A stretch of DNA of 64,000 nt from Erpobdella octoculata (taxonomy: Eukaryota; Annelida; Clitellata; Hirudinida; Erpobdellidae), in contig OZ022245.1 in NCBI GenBank assembly GCA_963978895.1, positions 17,788,414 to 17,852,413 of the forward strand, written 5' to 3'. Positions 12,238 to 26,595 of the stretch are shown one piece after another. The notes beneath the pieces were generated by a model that made no database searches, was not told the DNA's origin, and saw only the letters and a list, made by a program, of their open reading frames with translations. The stretch's first letter is position 1; each line of letters begins with the position of its first letter. The position numbers were made by a program, and so were the translations under genes.

Positions 12238-12280
12238 CGGCTGGCTTTTTAGTCTAAGTCTTAGACTAAAAAGCCAGCCG
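12238..12280. repeat. Perfect 21-bp-arm palindrome
   Basis: Two perfectly complementary 21-nt arms (12238-12258 and 12260-12280) are separated by one base. Downstream, GACTCTAAGACAGTCTAAGT-type words derived from the arm repeat to about 12320. It could form a hairpin or cruciform; no function is evident. Confidence 0.85.
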
Positions 12281-12562
12281 ACTCTAAGACAGTCTAAGTG
12301 ACTCTAAGTCTAAGTAAGACAGTTTAAATCTTAAGAAGATTTATAGTTCAATTTTATTTTTAACTGAGTTTAACTCAATTGTAATAAAATATAACATCGA
12401 TTAATATTGTAAACGTGAGTTTTGTGCATTTTATATAATTTTTAAAATGCATTTCGAGTTTCTAAGCGTGAATAGCAAATTATCATCGGCGACGTAGGAC
12501 ACATGTCCGGCCGGCGGACAACTTTGTTTTGTAAACAATGTAAGCATCGCAATCACCAAAGC

Positions 12563-12652
12563 GTTTTTTTATTAGGCGCTCACCAGACATCAACCAGTGA
12601 TCAACCGCAAAAATCCCGGTGGATCAGACCGGTGAATAAAAAAACGCCTACG
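12563..12652. mobile_element. Small TIR element (MITE-like)
   Basis: GCGTTTTTTTATT at the left is inverted as AATAAAAAAACGC at the right, enclosing about 65 bp with CACCAG and CCGGTG words. Related sequence lies at 10678-10850. Target duplication not resolved. Confidence 0.45.
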
Positions 12653-13339
12653 AATAAAACCACCTCTATTTATTTTCAACTTGTTTATAATGTGAGATGA
12701 CGTAATCTCAAAATTATTGGAAGAACACGCATTCGGTGATTTGTTTATTTTCAACTTGTTTATATTGTGTGATGACGTAATCTCAAAATTATTGGGAAAA
12801 TCCGCTTTCGATGATTTGTTTTTTTTCAACTTGTTTATATTGAAAGATGACGTATGATGCATTATATATATCCGCATAGCGTTAAACTTTCGCGGCTAAT
12901 AACTTTTTATTTAAACATTTTAACAAAAAAGTGCCCTAACAAACCGTGTTCAGCGTCTCATAATCTATCAACGTGAGTTTTTTCAGACCTGCAGATGCTA
13001 ATACTGTGACATAATACATACATCATTGCGCTTTTATGTTAGGGACCAGCACTTGACGCACGCTTCGCGCGCAGATGCTAATCGGGTGACATCCATACAT
13101 AATACATATTACATCATTGCGCTTTTATAGTAGCAATTGACGCACGCTTCGCGCGCGAAGCGTGTGAGTTTTTACATGTTAATAGTAAAGGTAGTTGCAC
13201 TCAAATAGCACTCTAAGCTCAAAAACAACACCAATGCGCTTATATAGTAATAACTTTACGCACGCTTCGCAAGCGAAGCATTTGACTATTTCAGCCAGTA
13301 GCAGATGATTTTTTACTTTTGGAATGGTCTTCTAATTGA

Positions 13340-13670
13340 TTGGATGATTTTGGAAAAACTGCCTACAAAAAAAAACCTTAAATGGGCGATATTGGAAAAA
13401 ATAGCCTACGAAAAAACCACATTTATTGTGTGATAGTGAAAAAACCGAATACGAAAAACACAATATTTATTGGATGTGATCGGGAAAAACAGTCTACTAA
13501 AAAAACATTTAAAAGGTGATCGTGAAAAAACCGCCTACGAAAAAACAACGTATTTTGGGTGATAGGGAAAAAGCCTAAGAAAAAACCCAACGTTTAATGG
13601 CTGATAATGAAAAAAACCGTCTACAAAAAAAACCCAACCTTCAATGGCTGATATTGGAAAACCCGCCGAT
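13340..13670. repeat. CCTACGAAAAA minisatellite block (representative)
   Basis: About nine degenerate copies of a 33-36-bp unit (TTGGGTGATAGTGAAAAAA, CCGCCTACGAAAAA). Equivalent blocks lie at about 14510-14810, 16540-16890, 20780-21500, 21830-22100, 22300-22540, 23020-23340, 24490-24810, 26020-26220, 27250-27630, 29090-29490 and 32330-32660. Copies within a block differ from one another more than equivalent positions differ between blocks, which fits an old minisatellite carried by an element that then multiplied. Confidence 0.75.
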
Positions 13671-15235
13671 GTACTACTTCGGTGATTTATTTTTTTTCAA
13701 ATTGTTTATATTGAGTTATGACGTATGCTCAAAATATATTCGCAAAGCGTCAAACTTTCCAATAATAGGAATATTATTAGCAAATTAGTTATTATTTCTA
13801 AATAATAATATTATTAATAATTAAAATAAGAGGAATATAAATTAAAAAATAGAAAAATGTCTTTAATAATATTTTTATTAAATATATCCGCAAAGCGTCG
13901 AACTTTCCAATAATAGGAATAATATTAGCAAATTAGTTAATTTTCGTTAATAATAATATTATTAATAAATAAAATTAGAGGAATAATAATTGCAAAATAT
14001 TAAATTGTCGTTAATAATAATTTACAACTTGTTTAAAATTGGGAATAACCCGCCGACTACTACTTCGGTGATTTATTTATTTTCAACTTGTTTATATTGA
14101 AGGATGACGTACGATGCATTATATATATCCGCAAAGCGTTAAACTTTCGCGGCTAATAACTTTTTATTTAAACATTTTAACAAAAAAGTGCCCTAACAAA
14201 CCGTGTTCAGCGTCTCATAATCTATCAACGTGCGTTTTTTCAGACCTGTAGATGCTAATCGGGTGACATAATACATAATACATATTACATCATTGCGCTT
14301 TTATAGTAGGGAATTGACGCACGCTTCGCGCACGAAGCGTGTGAGTTTTTACATATTAGTCGCACTCAAACCGCACTATAAGCTCAAAAACAACACCAAT
14401 GCGCTAATATAGTAATAACTTTACGCACGCTTCGCAAGCGAAGCGTGTGACTAATATAGTTAGTAGCAGATGATTTTTCACTTGGACACGTTTTGGAATG
14501 GTCTTCTATTTGATTGGATGATTTAGGAAAAAATGCCTACGTATAAAAAACCTTTAATGGGCGATTTGGAAAAAACAGCCTACGAAAAAAACCATGTTAA
14601 TTGGGTGATAATGAAAAAACCGCCTATGAAGAACACTATTTATTTGATGGTATCGGAAAAACAGCCTATGAAAAAAACAACATTTATTGGGTGATAGCGA
14701 AAAAACCGCATACGAAAAGCACAACATATTTTGGGTGATAGTGAAAAAAAGCCTAAGAAAAAACCCAACTTTTAATGGCTGATAATGAAAAAAAACCCAA
14801 TCTTCAATAGGAATAATATTAGCAAATTAGTTAATTTTCGTAAATAATAATATTATTAATAATTAAAATAAGAGGAATAATAATTGCAACATAGTAAAAT
14901 GTCGTTAATAATAATTTCATTAAATATATCCGCAAAGCGTCGAACTTTCCAATAATCGGAATAATATTAGCAAAATAGTTAATCTCTGTTATTAATAATA
15001 ATTAAAATAAGAGGAATAAGAATTGCAAAATAGTAAAATGTCGTTAATAATAATTTACAACTTGTTTAAAATTGGGAAAAACCCGCCGACTTCAATGGCT
15101 AAAATTGATAAAACCCGCTGACAAAATAAACACAAAAGTCCATTGTTAGCTTCGACGATCGTGCGCCAACTCCTATTTATTTAGGTCGCTGCTATTGCCC
15201 CGGCGGTTCGACGTGATTACAATCGATAAAATTGC

Positions 15236-15346
15236 TACTAACCCTATCCCTAACCCTAACCCTATCCCTAGCTCTAACCCTAACCCCAACCCGAACCCTA
15301 ACCCTACCCCTAACCCTATCCCTACCCCTAAACCCTATCCTTAGTA
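15236..15346 (-). repeat. Interstitial telomere-like array, degenerate CCCTAA
   Basis: About 18 head-to-tail copies of CCCTAA-like hexamers (TTAGGG on the minus strand) with single-base variants such as CCCTAT, CCCTAC and CCCGAA, embedded in the megacluster and directly followed by a dispersed repeat shared with 4545-4690. Confidence 0.85.
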
Positions 15347-16956
15347 GTAGCATAAAAATTTCAAAATAATTTTTTTTAAATTTCATTAATATTTTTATAT
15401 AAGGGTACAAATTCTAAGTTTGAATATACCATATAGTGTACAAAAAAATAAAATTAATAAAGATATAGCGAATCAAAGATCGCGTACCGCCGTGGCAATA
15501 GCATTAACGTTTATTTATTTATTTATTTATTTATTTTATTTTGTTTATATTGAGTGATGACGTAGGCTTTTTTTTATACATTATTATTATTATTTTTCAT
15601 TTGTTCGCTTCGAAGGTCGTCCACCGAATATTTTGTTTATGTTGTTTATTGTGTGATGACGTACGATGCATTATATATATCCGCATAGCGTTAAACTTTC
15701 GCGGCTAATAACTTTTTATTTAAACATTTTAGCAAAAAAGTGCCCTAACAAACCGTGTTCAGCGTCTCATAATCTATCAACGTGAGTTTTTTCAGACCGG
15801 TAGATGCTAATCGGGTGACATAATACATAATACATACATATTACATCATTGCGCTTTTATAGTAGGGAACCAGCACTTGACGCACGCTTCGCGTGCGAAG
15901 CGTGTGAGTTTTTACATATTAATAGTAAGGTAGTCGCACTCAAATCGCACTTTAAGATCAAAAACAACACCAATGAGCTATTATAGTAATAACTTTACGA
16001 ACGCTTCGCAAGCGAAGCGTGTGAATATTTTAGCCAGTAGATGATGATTTTTCACTTGTAAACGTTTTGGAATGGTATTCTCTTTGATTGGATGATTTTA
16101 GAAAATCTGCGTACAAAAAAAACTTTAATGGGAGATATTGGAAACAACAGCCTACGAAAAAACCCATATTTATTGGGTGATAGTGAATTCTTTTTAATTA
16201 GCAATTATTGCAATAAGAGGAATAATAATTGTAAAATAGTAAAATGTCGTTAATAATAACTTCATTAAATGTATCCGCAAAGCGTCGAACTTTCCAATAA
16301 TAGGAATAATATTAGCAAATTAGTTAATTTTCGTTATTAATAATATTAATTATAAATATTGGAATAATTTATATTTTTATATAATTATAATTGGGGAAAA
16401 CCCGCCGGCTTCCTAATAATAATAAATAATATTACTAATATAGTAATAACTTTAAGCACGCTTCGCAAGCGAAGCGTGTGACTAAAATAGTTAGTAGCAG
16501 ATGATTTTTCACTTGGACACGTTTTGGAATGGTATTCTATTTTATTGGATGATTTAGGAAAAAATGCCTACGTAAAAAAAACCTTTAATGGTCGATTTGA
16601 AAAAAAAACAGCCTACGAAAACATTTATGTTAAATGGGTGATAGTGAAAAATCCTCCTATGAAAAACACTATTTTTTTGATGGTATCGGAAAAACAGCCT
16701 ACGAAAAAAACAACATTTATTGGGTGATAGTGAAAAAACCGCCTACGAAATGAACAATATATTTTGGGTGATGGTGAAAAAAAACTTAAAAAAAAAGCCT
16801 AAGAAACAACCCAACTTTTAATGGCTGATAATGAAAAAAAACGCCCACAAAAAACCCAATCTTCAATGGCTGATATTGGGAAAACCCGCCGATGTACTAC
16901 TTCCGTTATTTATTTATGTTCAACTTGTTTATAATGAGTTATGACGTATGCTAAAA

Positions 16957-18574
16957 CTAGCAGTGCCTGTAGCGGCTTCGCTCGCATGAAATTAAAGAAT
17001 TTGAACCGTGCATGCATAGTAGAGTACTGCACGGATCAATTTTTTAGGTCTCGGCTCGGCCCGTCGACAACTTAGCCCAGCCCGTATCAAAAACCGAAAT
17101 TCCTGCCCTGGCACGGCCTGTCTAACATGGGCCCGGTCGGTTTTACAGGCCTAAAAGTTCTATATACTCGGCCCGTCCCACATTGACTTCAGGTTTAGCC
17201 CGGCCCGTCTGAACACCCTAAAATAACTAAAATGTCTATATACTTGGTTAAAAATCTCGGCCCGTCCCACCTTGATTTAAGGTTTGGACAGGGCCTTATG
17301 AAGACCCTAAAATAACGGCTTGGCCCGTCCGTCCGGTGATAAACTGAATTCATCTACTTTTCACCGGCACAAAACCTCAAAATACTAATTTTCACATCTG
17401 TAGCACTTACAGTTTTTGAGTAGCAGTAATTTTAAAATCAAATAACCTTTTTTCCACTTCACATTTGAGGTCCTGAAAACCAAATTTTCAAAAAATGGTG
17501 AAACACGTATATTATTATTTTTAGAGTAGAAACTAAATACTAATTTTACTTTTGTAGTATTTACAGTTTTTGAGTAGCAGTTACTTTAAAAACCAAGTAA
17601 CCCTATTTTCCACCCCATATTTGAAATCCTGGAAACCAAATTTTTAAAAAATGGTAAAACACGTATATCATTATTTCTGGAGTAGAAACTAAATACTAAT
17701 TTTTACTCCTGTAGCATCTACAGTTTTCGAGTAGCAGTTACATTAAAAACCAAATAACCTTATTTTCCACCCCACATTTGAGGTCCTGGAAACCAAATTT
17801 AAAAAAAAAATGGTTAAACACTTATATCTTTATTTTTAGAATAGAAACTAAATAATAATTTTTACATCTGTGGTATTCACAGTTTTTGAATAGCAGTTAC
17901 TTTAAAAAATAAATAACCCTATTTTCCACCCCACATTTGAAGTCCTGGAAACCAAATTTTCAAAAAATGCTAAAACACGTTTTTCATTATTTTTGGAGTA
18001 GAAACTAAATACTACTTTTTACTCCTGTAGCATTCACAGATTTTGAGTAGCATCTACTTTAAAAATCAAATAACCCAATTTTCCAACCCACATATGAAGT
18101 CCGGGAAACCGAATTTTCAAAAAATGCTAAAACACGCATTTCATTATTTTTTGAGTAGAAACTAAATACTAATTTTTACTCCTGTACCATTAACAGTTTT
18201 TGAGTAGAAGCTACTTTAAAAACCAAATAACCCAATTTTCCAACCCATATTTGAGGTCCGGGAAACCGAATTTTCAAAAAATGGTGAAACACGTATCTTT
18301 TTATTTTTCAAAAAGAATCTATATACCAAATTTCAAAATCTCCTCATTTTTGGTTTTCGAGATATACATTGTTTTAGAAAAAAGTTTGTTTTCCAGTTTT
18401 TTCCCCTCAGGAGCAAAATTTTCAAAAATCCTATCTTAGCGGATGTTTACGCTATAAAATTAATATAAATTCCAAATTTCACGTTTCTAGGATAAGGCGT
18501 TTGAGCTCGGCGTTGATTATCAGTCAGTCATCAGTCAGTCAGTCAGTCAGGACATGTTCTTTTATATATATAGA
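16957..18574 (-). mobile_element. Non-autonomous Helitron, copy 1 of a tandem pair
   Basis: On the minus strand it begins TCTATATATATAAAAGAACA, followed by CATGTCC and TGAC-repeats, and ends with a GC-rich hairpin region (GCGAGCGAAGCCGC) and CTAG. It lies directly against copy 2: its TC end (18573-18574) abuts the CTAG of the next element with no base between. Inside are GC-rich CGGCCCGTC words and about five copies of a roughly 157-bp tandem unit marked by CACAGTTTTTGAGTAGCAG. No coding sequence. TC start, CTAG end preceded by a hairpin and A/T insertion without target duplication are the defining Helitron features. Confidence 0.85.
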
Positions 18575-19912
18575 CTAGCAGTGCCCTTAGCGGCTTCGCT
18601 CGCATGAAATTTAAGAATTTGAACCATGCATACATAGTAGAGTACTGCACGGATCAATTTTTTAGGTCTCGGCTCGGCCCGTCGACAACTTGGCCCAACC
18701 CGTTTCAAAAACCGAAATTCCTGGCCCGGCACGGCCCGTCTAATATGGGCCCGGCCCGTTTTTACAGGCCTAGAAGTTCTATATACTTGATGAAAAACTT
18801 CGGCCCGTCCCACCTTGACTTCACGTTTAGCCTGAACACCCTAAAATCACTAAAATGTCTATATACTTGGTTAAAAATCTCGGCCCGTCCCACCTTGATT
18901 TAAGGTTTGGACAGGGCCGTATGAAGACCCTAAAATAACGGCTTGGCCCGTCCGTCCGGTGATAAACTGAACTCATTTACTTTTAACCAGCACAAAACCT
19001 CAAAATACTATTTTTCACATCTGTAGCACTTACAGCTTTTGAGTAGCAGTTATTTTAAAATCAAATAACCTTTTTTCCACCTCACATTTGAGGTCCTGGA
19101 ACTGGAAACCAAATTTTCAAAAAATGGTAAAACACGTATATCATTATTTCTGGAGTAGAAACCAAATACTAATTTTTACTCCTGTAGCATCTACTGTTTT
19201 CGAGTAGCAGTTACATTAAAAACCAAATAACCTTATTTTCCACCCCACATTTGAGGTCCTAAAAACCAAATTTTAAAAAAATGGTAAAACACGTATATCC
19301 TTATTTTTAGAATAGAAACTAAATACTAATTTTTACATCTGTGGTATTTACAGTTTTTGAGTAGCAGTTACTTTAAAAAACAAATAACCCTATTTTCCAC
19401 CCCACATTTGAAGTCCTGGAAACCAAATTTTCAAAAAATGCTAAAACACGTATTTCATTATTTTTGGAGTAGAAACTAAATACTAATTTTCACTCCTGTA
19501 GCATTCACAGTTTTTGAGTAGCAGCTACTTTAAAAACCAAATAACCCAATTTTCCAACCCACATTTGAGATCCGGAAAACCGAATTTAAAAAAAATGGTA
19601 AAACACGTATCTTTTTATTTTTTAAAAAGAATCTATATACCAAATTTCAAAATCTTCTCATTTTTGGTTTTCGAGATATACATTGTTTTAGAAAAAAGTT
19701 TGTTTTCCAGTTTTTTCCCCTCAGGAGCAAAATTTTTAAAAATCCTTTCTTAGCGGATGTTTACGCTATAAAAGTAATATAAGTTCCAAATTTCACGTTT
19801 CTAGGATGAGGCGTTTGAGCTCGGCGTTGATTATCAGTCAGTCATCTGTCAGTCAGTCAGTCAGTCAGTCAGTCAGTCAGTCAGTCAGGACATGTTCTTT
19901 TATATATATAGA
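18575..19912 (-). mobile_element. Non-autonomous Helitron, copy 2 of a tandem pair
   Basis: Same family and orientation as copy 1, slightly shorter (fewer internal 157-bp units) and with a longer TGAC/GTCA repeat near its 5' end (19835-19888). The pair is flanked by A (16956) and T (19913). The host sequence across the pair rejoins to match uninterrupted cluster units near 32743 and 23410, giving an empty site. Confidence 0.85.
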
Positions 19913-22900
19913 TTATATTCGCAAAGCGTTAAACTTTCGCGGCTAATACCCTATTATTTAATATTAATACATTATATATAATGTATTAAAATAAATAATG
20001 TCGTTAATAATAATTTTATTAAATATATCTACATAGCGTCGAACTTTCCAATAATAGGAATAATATTAGCAAATTAGTTAATTTTCGTAAATAATAATAT
20101 TATTAATAATTAAAATAAGAGGAATAATAATTGCAAAATAGTAAAATGTCGTTAATAATAATTTCATTAAATGTATCCGCAAAGCGTCGAACTTTCCAAT
20201 AATCGGAATAATATTAGCAAAATAGTTAATCTTCGTTAATAATAATAATTAAAATAAGAGGAATAATAGTAAATTGTCGTTAATAATAATTTATAACTTT
20301 TTTAAAATTGGGGAAAACCCGCCGACCACTACTTCGGTGATTTATTTATTTTCAACTTGTTTATATTGAAAGATGACGTACGATGCATTATATATATCCG
20401 CAAAGCGTTAAACTTTCGCGGCTAATAACTTTTTATTTAAACATTTTAACAAAAAGTGCCCTAACAAACCTTGTTCAGCGTCTCATAATCTATCAACGTG
20501 AGTTTTTTTCAGACCTGCAGATGCTAATCGGGTGACATACATACATATTACATCATTGCGCTTTTATAGTAGGAACCAGCACTTGACGCACGCTTCGCGC
20601 GCGCAGCGTGTGAGTTTTTACATATTAATCGCACTCAAAACGCACTCTAAGCACAAAAACAACACCAATGCGCTAATATAGTAATAACTTTACGCACGCT
20701 TCGCAAGCGAAGCGTGTGACTAAAATAGTAAGTAGCAGATGATTTTTCACTTGGACACGTTGTGGAATGGTCTTCTATTTGATTGGATGATTTAGGAAAA
20801 ATGCCTACGTAAAAAAACCTTTAATCGACGATTTGGAAAAAACAGCCTACGAAAAAAACCATATTAAATGGGTGATAGTGAAAAAACCGCCTATGAAAAA
20901 CACTATTTAATTGATGGTATCGGAAAAACAGCCTACGAAAAAAACAACAATTATTGGGTGATAGTGAATAGTAAAAGTAGTCGCACTCAAATAGCACTCT
21001 AAGCTCAAAAACAACACCAATGCGCTTATATAGTAATAACTTTACGCACGCTTCGCAAGCACAGCATGTAACTATTTCAGCCAGTAGCAGATGATTTTTC
21101 ACTTCAAAACGTTTTAGAATGGTCTTCTAATTGATTGGATGATGTTGGAAAAACTGCCTACAAAAAAAACCTTAAATGGGCGATAAAGGAAAAAATAGAC
21201 TACGAAAAAAACACATTTATTGTGTGATAGGGAAAAAACCGAATACGAAAAACAGAATATTAAATGGATGTGATCGGGAAAAACAGCCTACGAAAAAAAC
21301 ATTTATTGGGTGATCGGGAAAAAACGCCTACGAAAAACACAATATTAAATGGATATTATCGAAAAAAACAGCCTACAAAAAAAACAACATATTTTGGGTG
21401 ATAGTGAATAAAAAGCCTAAGAAAAAACCCAAATTTAATGGCTGATAATGAAAAAAACAGCCTACAAAAAACCCAACATTCAATGGCTGATATTGGGAAA
21501 ACCCTCCAATGTACTACTTCGGTGACTTCGGTGATTTATTTATTTTCAACTTGTTTCTAATGAGTTATGACGTCTGTTCAAAATATATTCGCAAAGCGTT
21601 GAACTTTTCAATAATAGGAATATTATTAGCAAATTAGTTAATAGCACTTTACGGACAGCGCGCGCGAAGCGTGTGAATTTTTACATATTAATAGTCAAAG
21701 TAGTCGCTCTCAAATTGCACTCTAAGCTCAAAAAACACACAAATGCACTAATATAGTAATAACTTTACGCACGTTTCGCACGCGAAGCCTGTGCTTATTT
21801 TAGCCAGTAACAGATGATTTTTCGCTTGAAAACGTTTTGGAATGGTCTTATCTTTTATTGAATGAATTTGGAAAAACGGCTTACGGAAAAAAAACTTTAA
21901 CGGGCGATATTGAAAAAAACAGCTTACAAAAAAAACCACATTGGATGTTTTAGGAAATAACCGCCTAAGAAACAAAAAAAAACTTTTTATGTGCGATATT
22001 GAAAATAAAAGCCTACGAAAAAACACAACCTTTAATGGCTGATAATGAAAAAAAACGTCTACAAAAAAACCTACATTCAATGGCTGATATTGGGAAAACA
22101 CGCCTATGTACTACATCAGTGATTTATTTATTTTAATTATTAATAATATTATTATTTACGAAAATTAACTAATTTGCTAATATTATTTCTATTATTGGAA
22201 AGTTCGACGCTTTGCGGAAATATTTAATGAAATTATTATTAACGACATTTTTCTATTTTGTAATTATTATTCCTCTTATTTTAATTATTAATAATATTAT
22301 ATACGTAAAAAAACCTTTAATGGGCGATTTGGAAAAAACAGCCTTTGAAAAAAACCATGTTAATTGGGTGATAGTGAAAAAATGCCTATGAAAAACACTA
22401 TTTATTTGAAGGTATCGGAAAAACAGCCTACGAAAGAAACAACATTTATTGGGTTATAGTGAAAAAACTGCCTACGAAATGAACAACATATTTTGGGTGA
22501 TAGTGAAAAAAAGCCTAAGAAACAACCCAACTTTTAATGGCTGATAATGAACAAATAATAATAATTAAAATAAGAGGAATAATAATTGCAAAATAGTAAA
22601 TTGTCGTTATTAATAATTTACAACTTGTATAAAATTGGGAAAAACCCGTCGACTTCAATGGCTAAAATTGATAAAACCCGCTGACAAAATAAACACAAAA
22701 TTCCATTGTTAGCATCGACGATCGTGCGCCAACTCCGATTTATTTATTTATTTTATTTTGTTTATATTGATTGATGACGTAGGCTATTTTTTATACATTA
22801 TTATTATTACCAGCACTTGACGCACGCTTCGCGCGCGAAGCGTGTGAGTTTTTACATATTAGGCGCACTCAAACCGCACTCTAAGCACAAAAACAACACC

Positions 22901-23866
22901 AATGCGCTAATATAGTAATAACTTTACGCACGCTTCGCAAGCGAAGCGTGTGACTAAAATAGTTATTAGCAGATGATTTTTCACTTGGACACGTTTTGGA
23001 ATGGTCTTCTATTTGATAAGATGATTTAGGAAAAAAAGCATACGTAAAAAAACCTTTAATGGGTGATTTGGAAAAAACAGCCTACCAAAAAAACCATGTT
23101 AATTGGGTGATAGTGAAAAAACCGCCTATGAAAAACACTATTTATTTGATGGTATCGGAGAAACAGCCTAGGAAAAAAACAACATTTATTGGGTTATTGT
23201 GAAAAAAACGCCTACGAAATGAACAACATATTTTGGGTGATAGTGAAAAAAAAGCCTAAGAAACAACTCAACTTTTAATGGCTGATAACGAAAAAAAACA
23301 CCTACAAAAAACCCAATCTTCAATGGCTGATAATGGGAAAACCCGCCGATGTACTACTTCGGTGATTTATTTATTTTCAACTTGTTTATAATGAGTTATG
23401 ACGTATGCTCAAATTATATTCCCAAAGCTTTAAACTTTTGCGGCTAATAACCTGTTATTTAATATATTAATATATTATATATAATGTATTAAAATAAATA
23501 ATGTCGTTAATAATAATTTCATTAAATATATCTACAAAGCGTCGAACTTTTCAATAACAAGAATATTATTAACAAATTAGTTAATATACGTAAATAATAA
23601 TAATATTAATAATTAAAATAAGAGGAATAATAATTGCAAAATAGCAAAATGTCGTTAATAATAATTTCATTAAATGTATCCACAAAGCGTCGAACTTTTC
23701 ATTAATAGGAGTAATATTAGCAAAATAGTTAATCTTCGTTAATCATAATAATTAAAATAAGAGGAATAATAATTGCAAAATAGTAAATTGTCGTTAATAA
23801 TAATTTACAACTTGTTTAAAATTAGGAAAAACCCGCCGACTACTACTTCGGTGATTTATTTATTTA

Positions 23867-24041
23867 TTATTTTTTTTTATAATAGTTTATAGTCCTTTAC
23901 ACCAGGTGTTTTAAGACTTTAATGGCTGTATGTAGGAAGCACTTGAGTAATTCCTATCGTGGATCAGAATTTGATCCTTTTTACTTTCCCTCCTCCTTTC
24001 TCCAGGCTTGGGACTGGCTCGCAATTAGCAAGGCGGAGTTG
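23867..24041 (-). mobile_element. Poly-A SINE-like retroposon, copy 1
   Basis: Plus strand shows the poly-T tail first, then TTATAATAGTTTATAGTCC, CCCTCCTCCTTT, CTTGGGACTGGCTCGCAA and CAAGGCGGAGTTG at the 5' end of the element. Same family as copies at 34473, 34661, 44524, 46071 and 48418. Confidence 0.7.
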
Positions 24042-26221
24042 GTGATTTATTTATTTTCAACTTATTTATATTCAGCGATGACGTACGATGCATTATATGT
24101 ATCCGCATAGCGTTAAAATTTCGCGGCTAATAACTTTTTATTTAAACATTTTAATAAAAAAGTGCCCTAACAAACCTTGTTCAGCGTCTCATAATCTATC
24201 AATGTGAGTTTTTTCAGACCTGCAGATGGTAATCGGGTGACATACATACATATTACATCATTGCGCTTTTATAGTAGGGACCACCACTTGACGCACGCTT
24301 CGCGCGCGAAGCGTGTGAGTTTTTACATATTAATAGTAAAGGTAGTCGCACTCAAATAGCACTCTAAGCTCAAAAACAACACCAATGCGCTTATATAGTA
24401 ATAACTTTACGCACGCTTCGCAAGCACAGCATGTGACTATTTCTGCCAGTAGTAGATGATTTTTCACTTTAAAACGTTTTGGAATGGTTTTCTAATTGAT
24501 TGGATGATGTTGGAAAAACTGCCTACGAAAAAAACCTTAAATGGGCGATATTGGAAAAAATAGCCTACGAAGAAAAACACATTTATTGTGTGATTAGGAA
24601 AAAACCGCTTACGAAAAAAACACATTTATTGTGTAATAGTGAAAAAACCACCTACGAAAACACAATATTAAATGGATAGTATCGAAAACAACAGCCTACG
24701 AAAAAAACAACGTAATTTGGGTGATAGGGTGAAAAGCCTAAGAAAAAAACCCAACCTTTATGGGCTGATAATGGAAAAAACCCCAACCTTCAATGGCTGA
24801 TATTGGGAAAACCCGCGATGTACTACTTCGGTGATTTATTTATTTTCAACTTGTTTATATTGAGTTATGAGGTATGCTCAAAATATATTCGCAAAGCGTC
24901 GAACTTTCCAATAATAGGAATATTATTAGCAAATTAGTTAATAATTCTAAATTATAATATTATTAATAATTAAAATAAGAGGAATAATAATTAAAAAATA
25001 AAAAAATGTCGTTAATAATATTTTTATTAAATATATCCGCAAAGCGTCAAACTTTCCAATAATAGGAATAATATTAGCAAAATAGTTAATCTTCGTTAAT
25101 AATAATTTCACTAAATATATCCGCAAAGCGTCGATCTTTCCAATAATCGGAATAATAATAGCAAAATAGTTAATCTTCGTTAATAATAATAATTAAAATA
25201 AGAGGAATAATAATTAAAATAAGAGGAATAATAATTGCAAAATAGTAAATTGTCGTTAATAATAATTTACAATTTGTTTAAAATTGGGAAAACCCCGCCG
25301 ACTACTACTTCGGTGATTTAATTATTTTCAACTTGTTTATATTCAGCGATGACGTACGATGCATTATATATATCCGCAAAGCGTAGAACTTTCCCGGCTA
25401 ATAACTTTTTATTTAAACATTTTAACAAAAAAGTGCCCTAACAAACCGTGTTCAGCGTCTCATAATCTATCAACGTGAGTTTTTTCAGACCTGTAGATGC
25501 TAATCGGGTGACATAATACATAATACATAATACATCATTGCGCTTTTATAGTAGGGATCATTTTTTCTCTTTGAAGGTCGTCCACCAAATATTTTTTTTA
25601 TGTTGTTTATATTCAGCAATGACGTACGATGCATTATATATATCCGCAAAGCGTTAAACTTTCGCGGCTAATAAATTTTTATTTAAACATTTTAACAAAA
25701 AAGTGCCCTAACAAACCGTGTTCAGCGTCTCATAATCTATCAACGTGAGTTTTTTCAGACCTGCAGATGCTAATCGGGTGACATACATACATATTACATC
25801 ATTGCGGTTTTATAGTAGGGACCAGCACTTGACACACGCTTCGCGCGCAAAACGTGTGAGTTTTTACATATTAATAAAAGGTAGTCGCATTCAAATCGCA
25901 CTATAAGCTCAAAAACAACATTTTTGCTTTACGCACGCTTCGCAAACGAAGCGTGTGACCATTTTAGCCAGTAGCAGATGATTTTTTACTTGAACACGTT
26001 TTGGAATGGTCTTCTCTTTGATTGGATGATTTTGGAACAACTACCTACGAAAAAAAAACCTTTAATGGGCTATATTGGGAAAAACAGCCAACGAAAAAAA
26101 CACATTTATTGGGTGATAGTGAAAAAAGCACCTACAAAAAAAACTATATTGGATGGTTTTGGAAATAACCGCCTGCGAAAAACACAACCTTAAATGGTTG
26201 ATAATGAAAAAACCGCCTATG

Positions 26222-26595
26222 AACAAGTAAATTAAAAACGAATTTTTAAAACCAATGCTCTTATATGTAATTAAAACACAAATTTTGCAATCAATTTTTT
26301 TTATATTACTCTTTTATTTTATATTAAAGTCGAAATATCTTAATTATATCGAAATATCGAAATTAATTAAAATTAACTAAATTAATTGACTTATTGTAAA
26401 ACTAATAATTAAATATTGCATTGTCTTCTATTTTGGGCATGTATGCAAAATTTGAAAAAAATCTATCATCAGGAAGTGACTCAAAAATTGATTGCAAGAT
26501 TTGAAACAAACAGAGAAACAAACAGACAGACAGAGAAACAAACAGACAGACAGAGAAACAGAAACGACGAGTTAATAAAAGCATTGGTAAAAACA
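26222..26595 (+). repeat. Dispersed GACA-rich repeat, copy 2
   Basis: Full match to the 9165-9510 repeat, with an expanded ACAGACAGACAGAGAAACAA stretch. It interrupts a minisatellite block of the megacluster. Confidence 0.75.
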
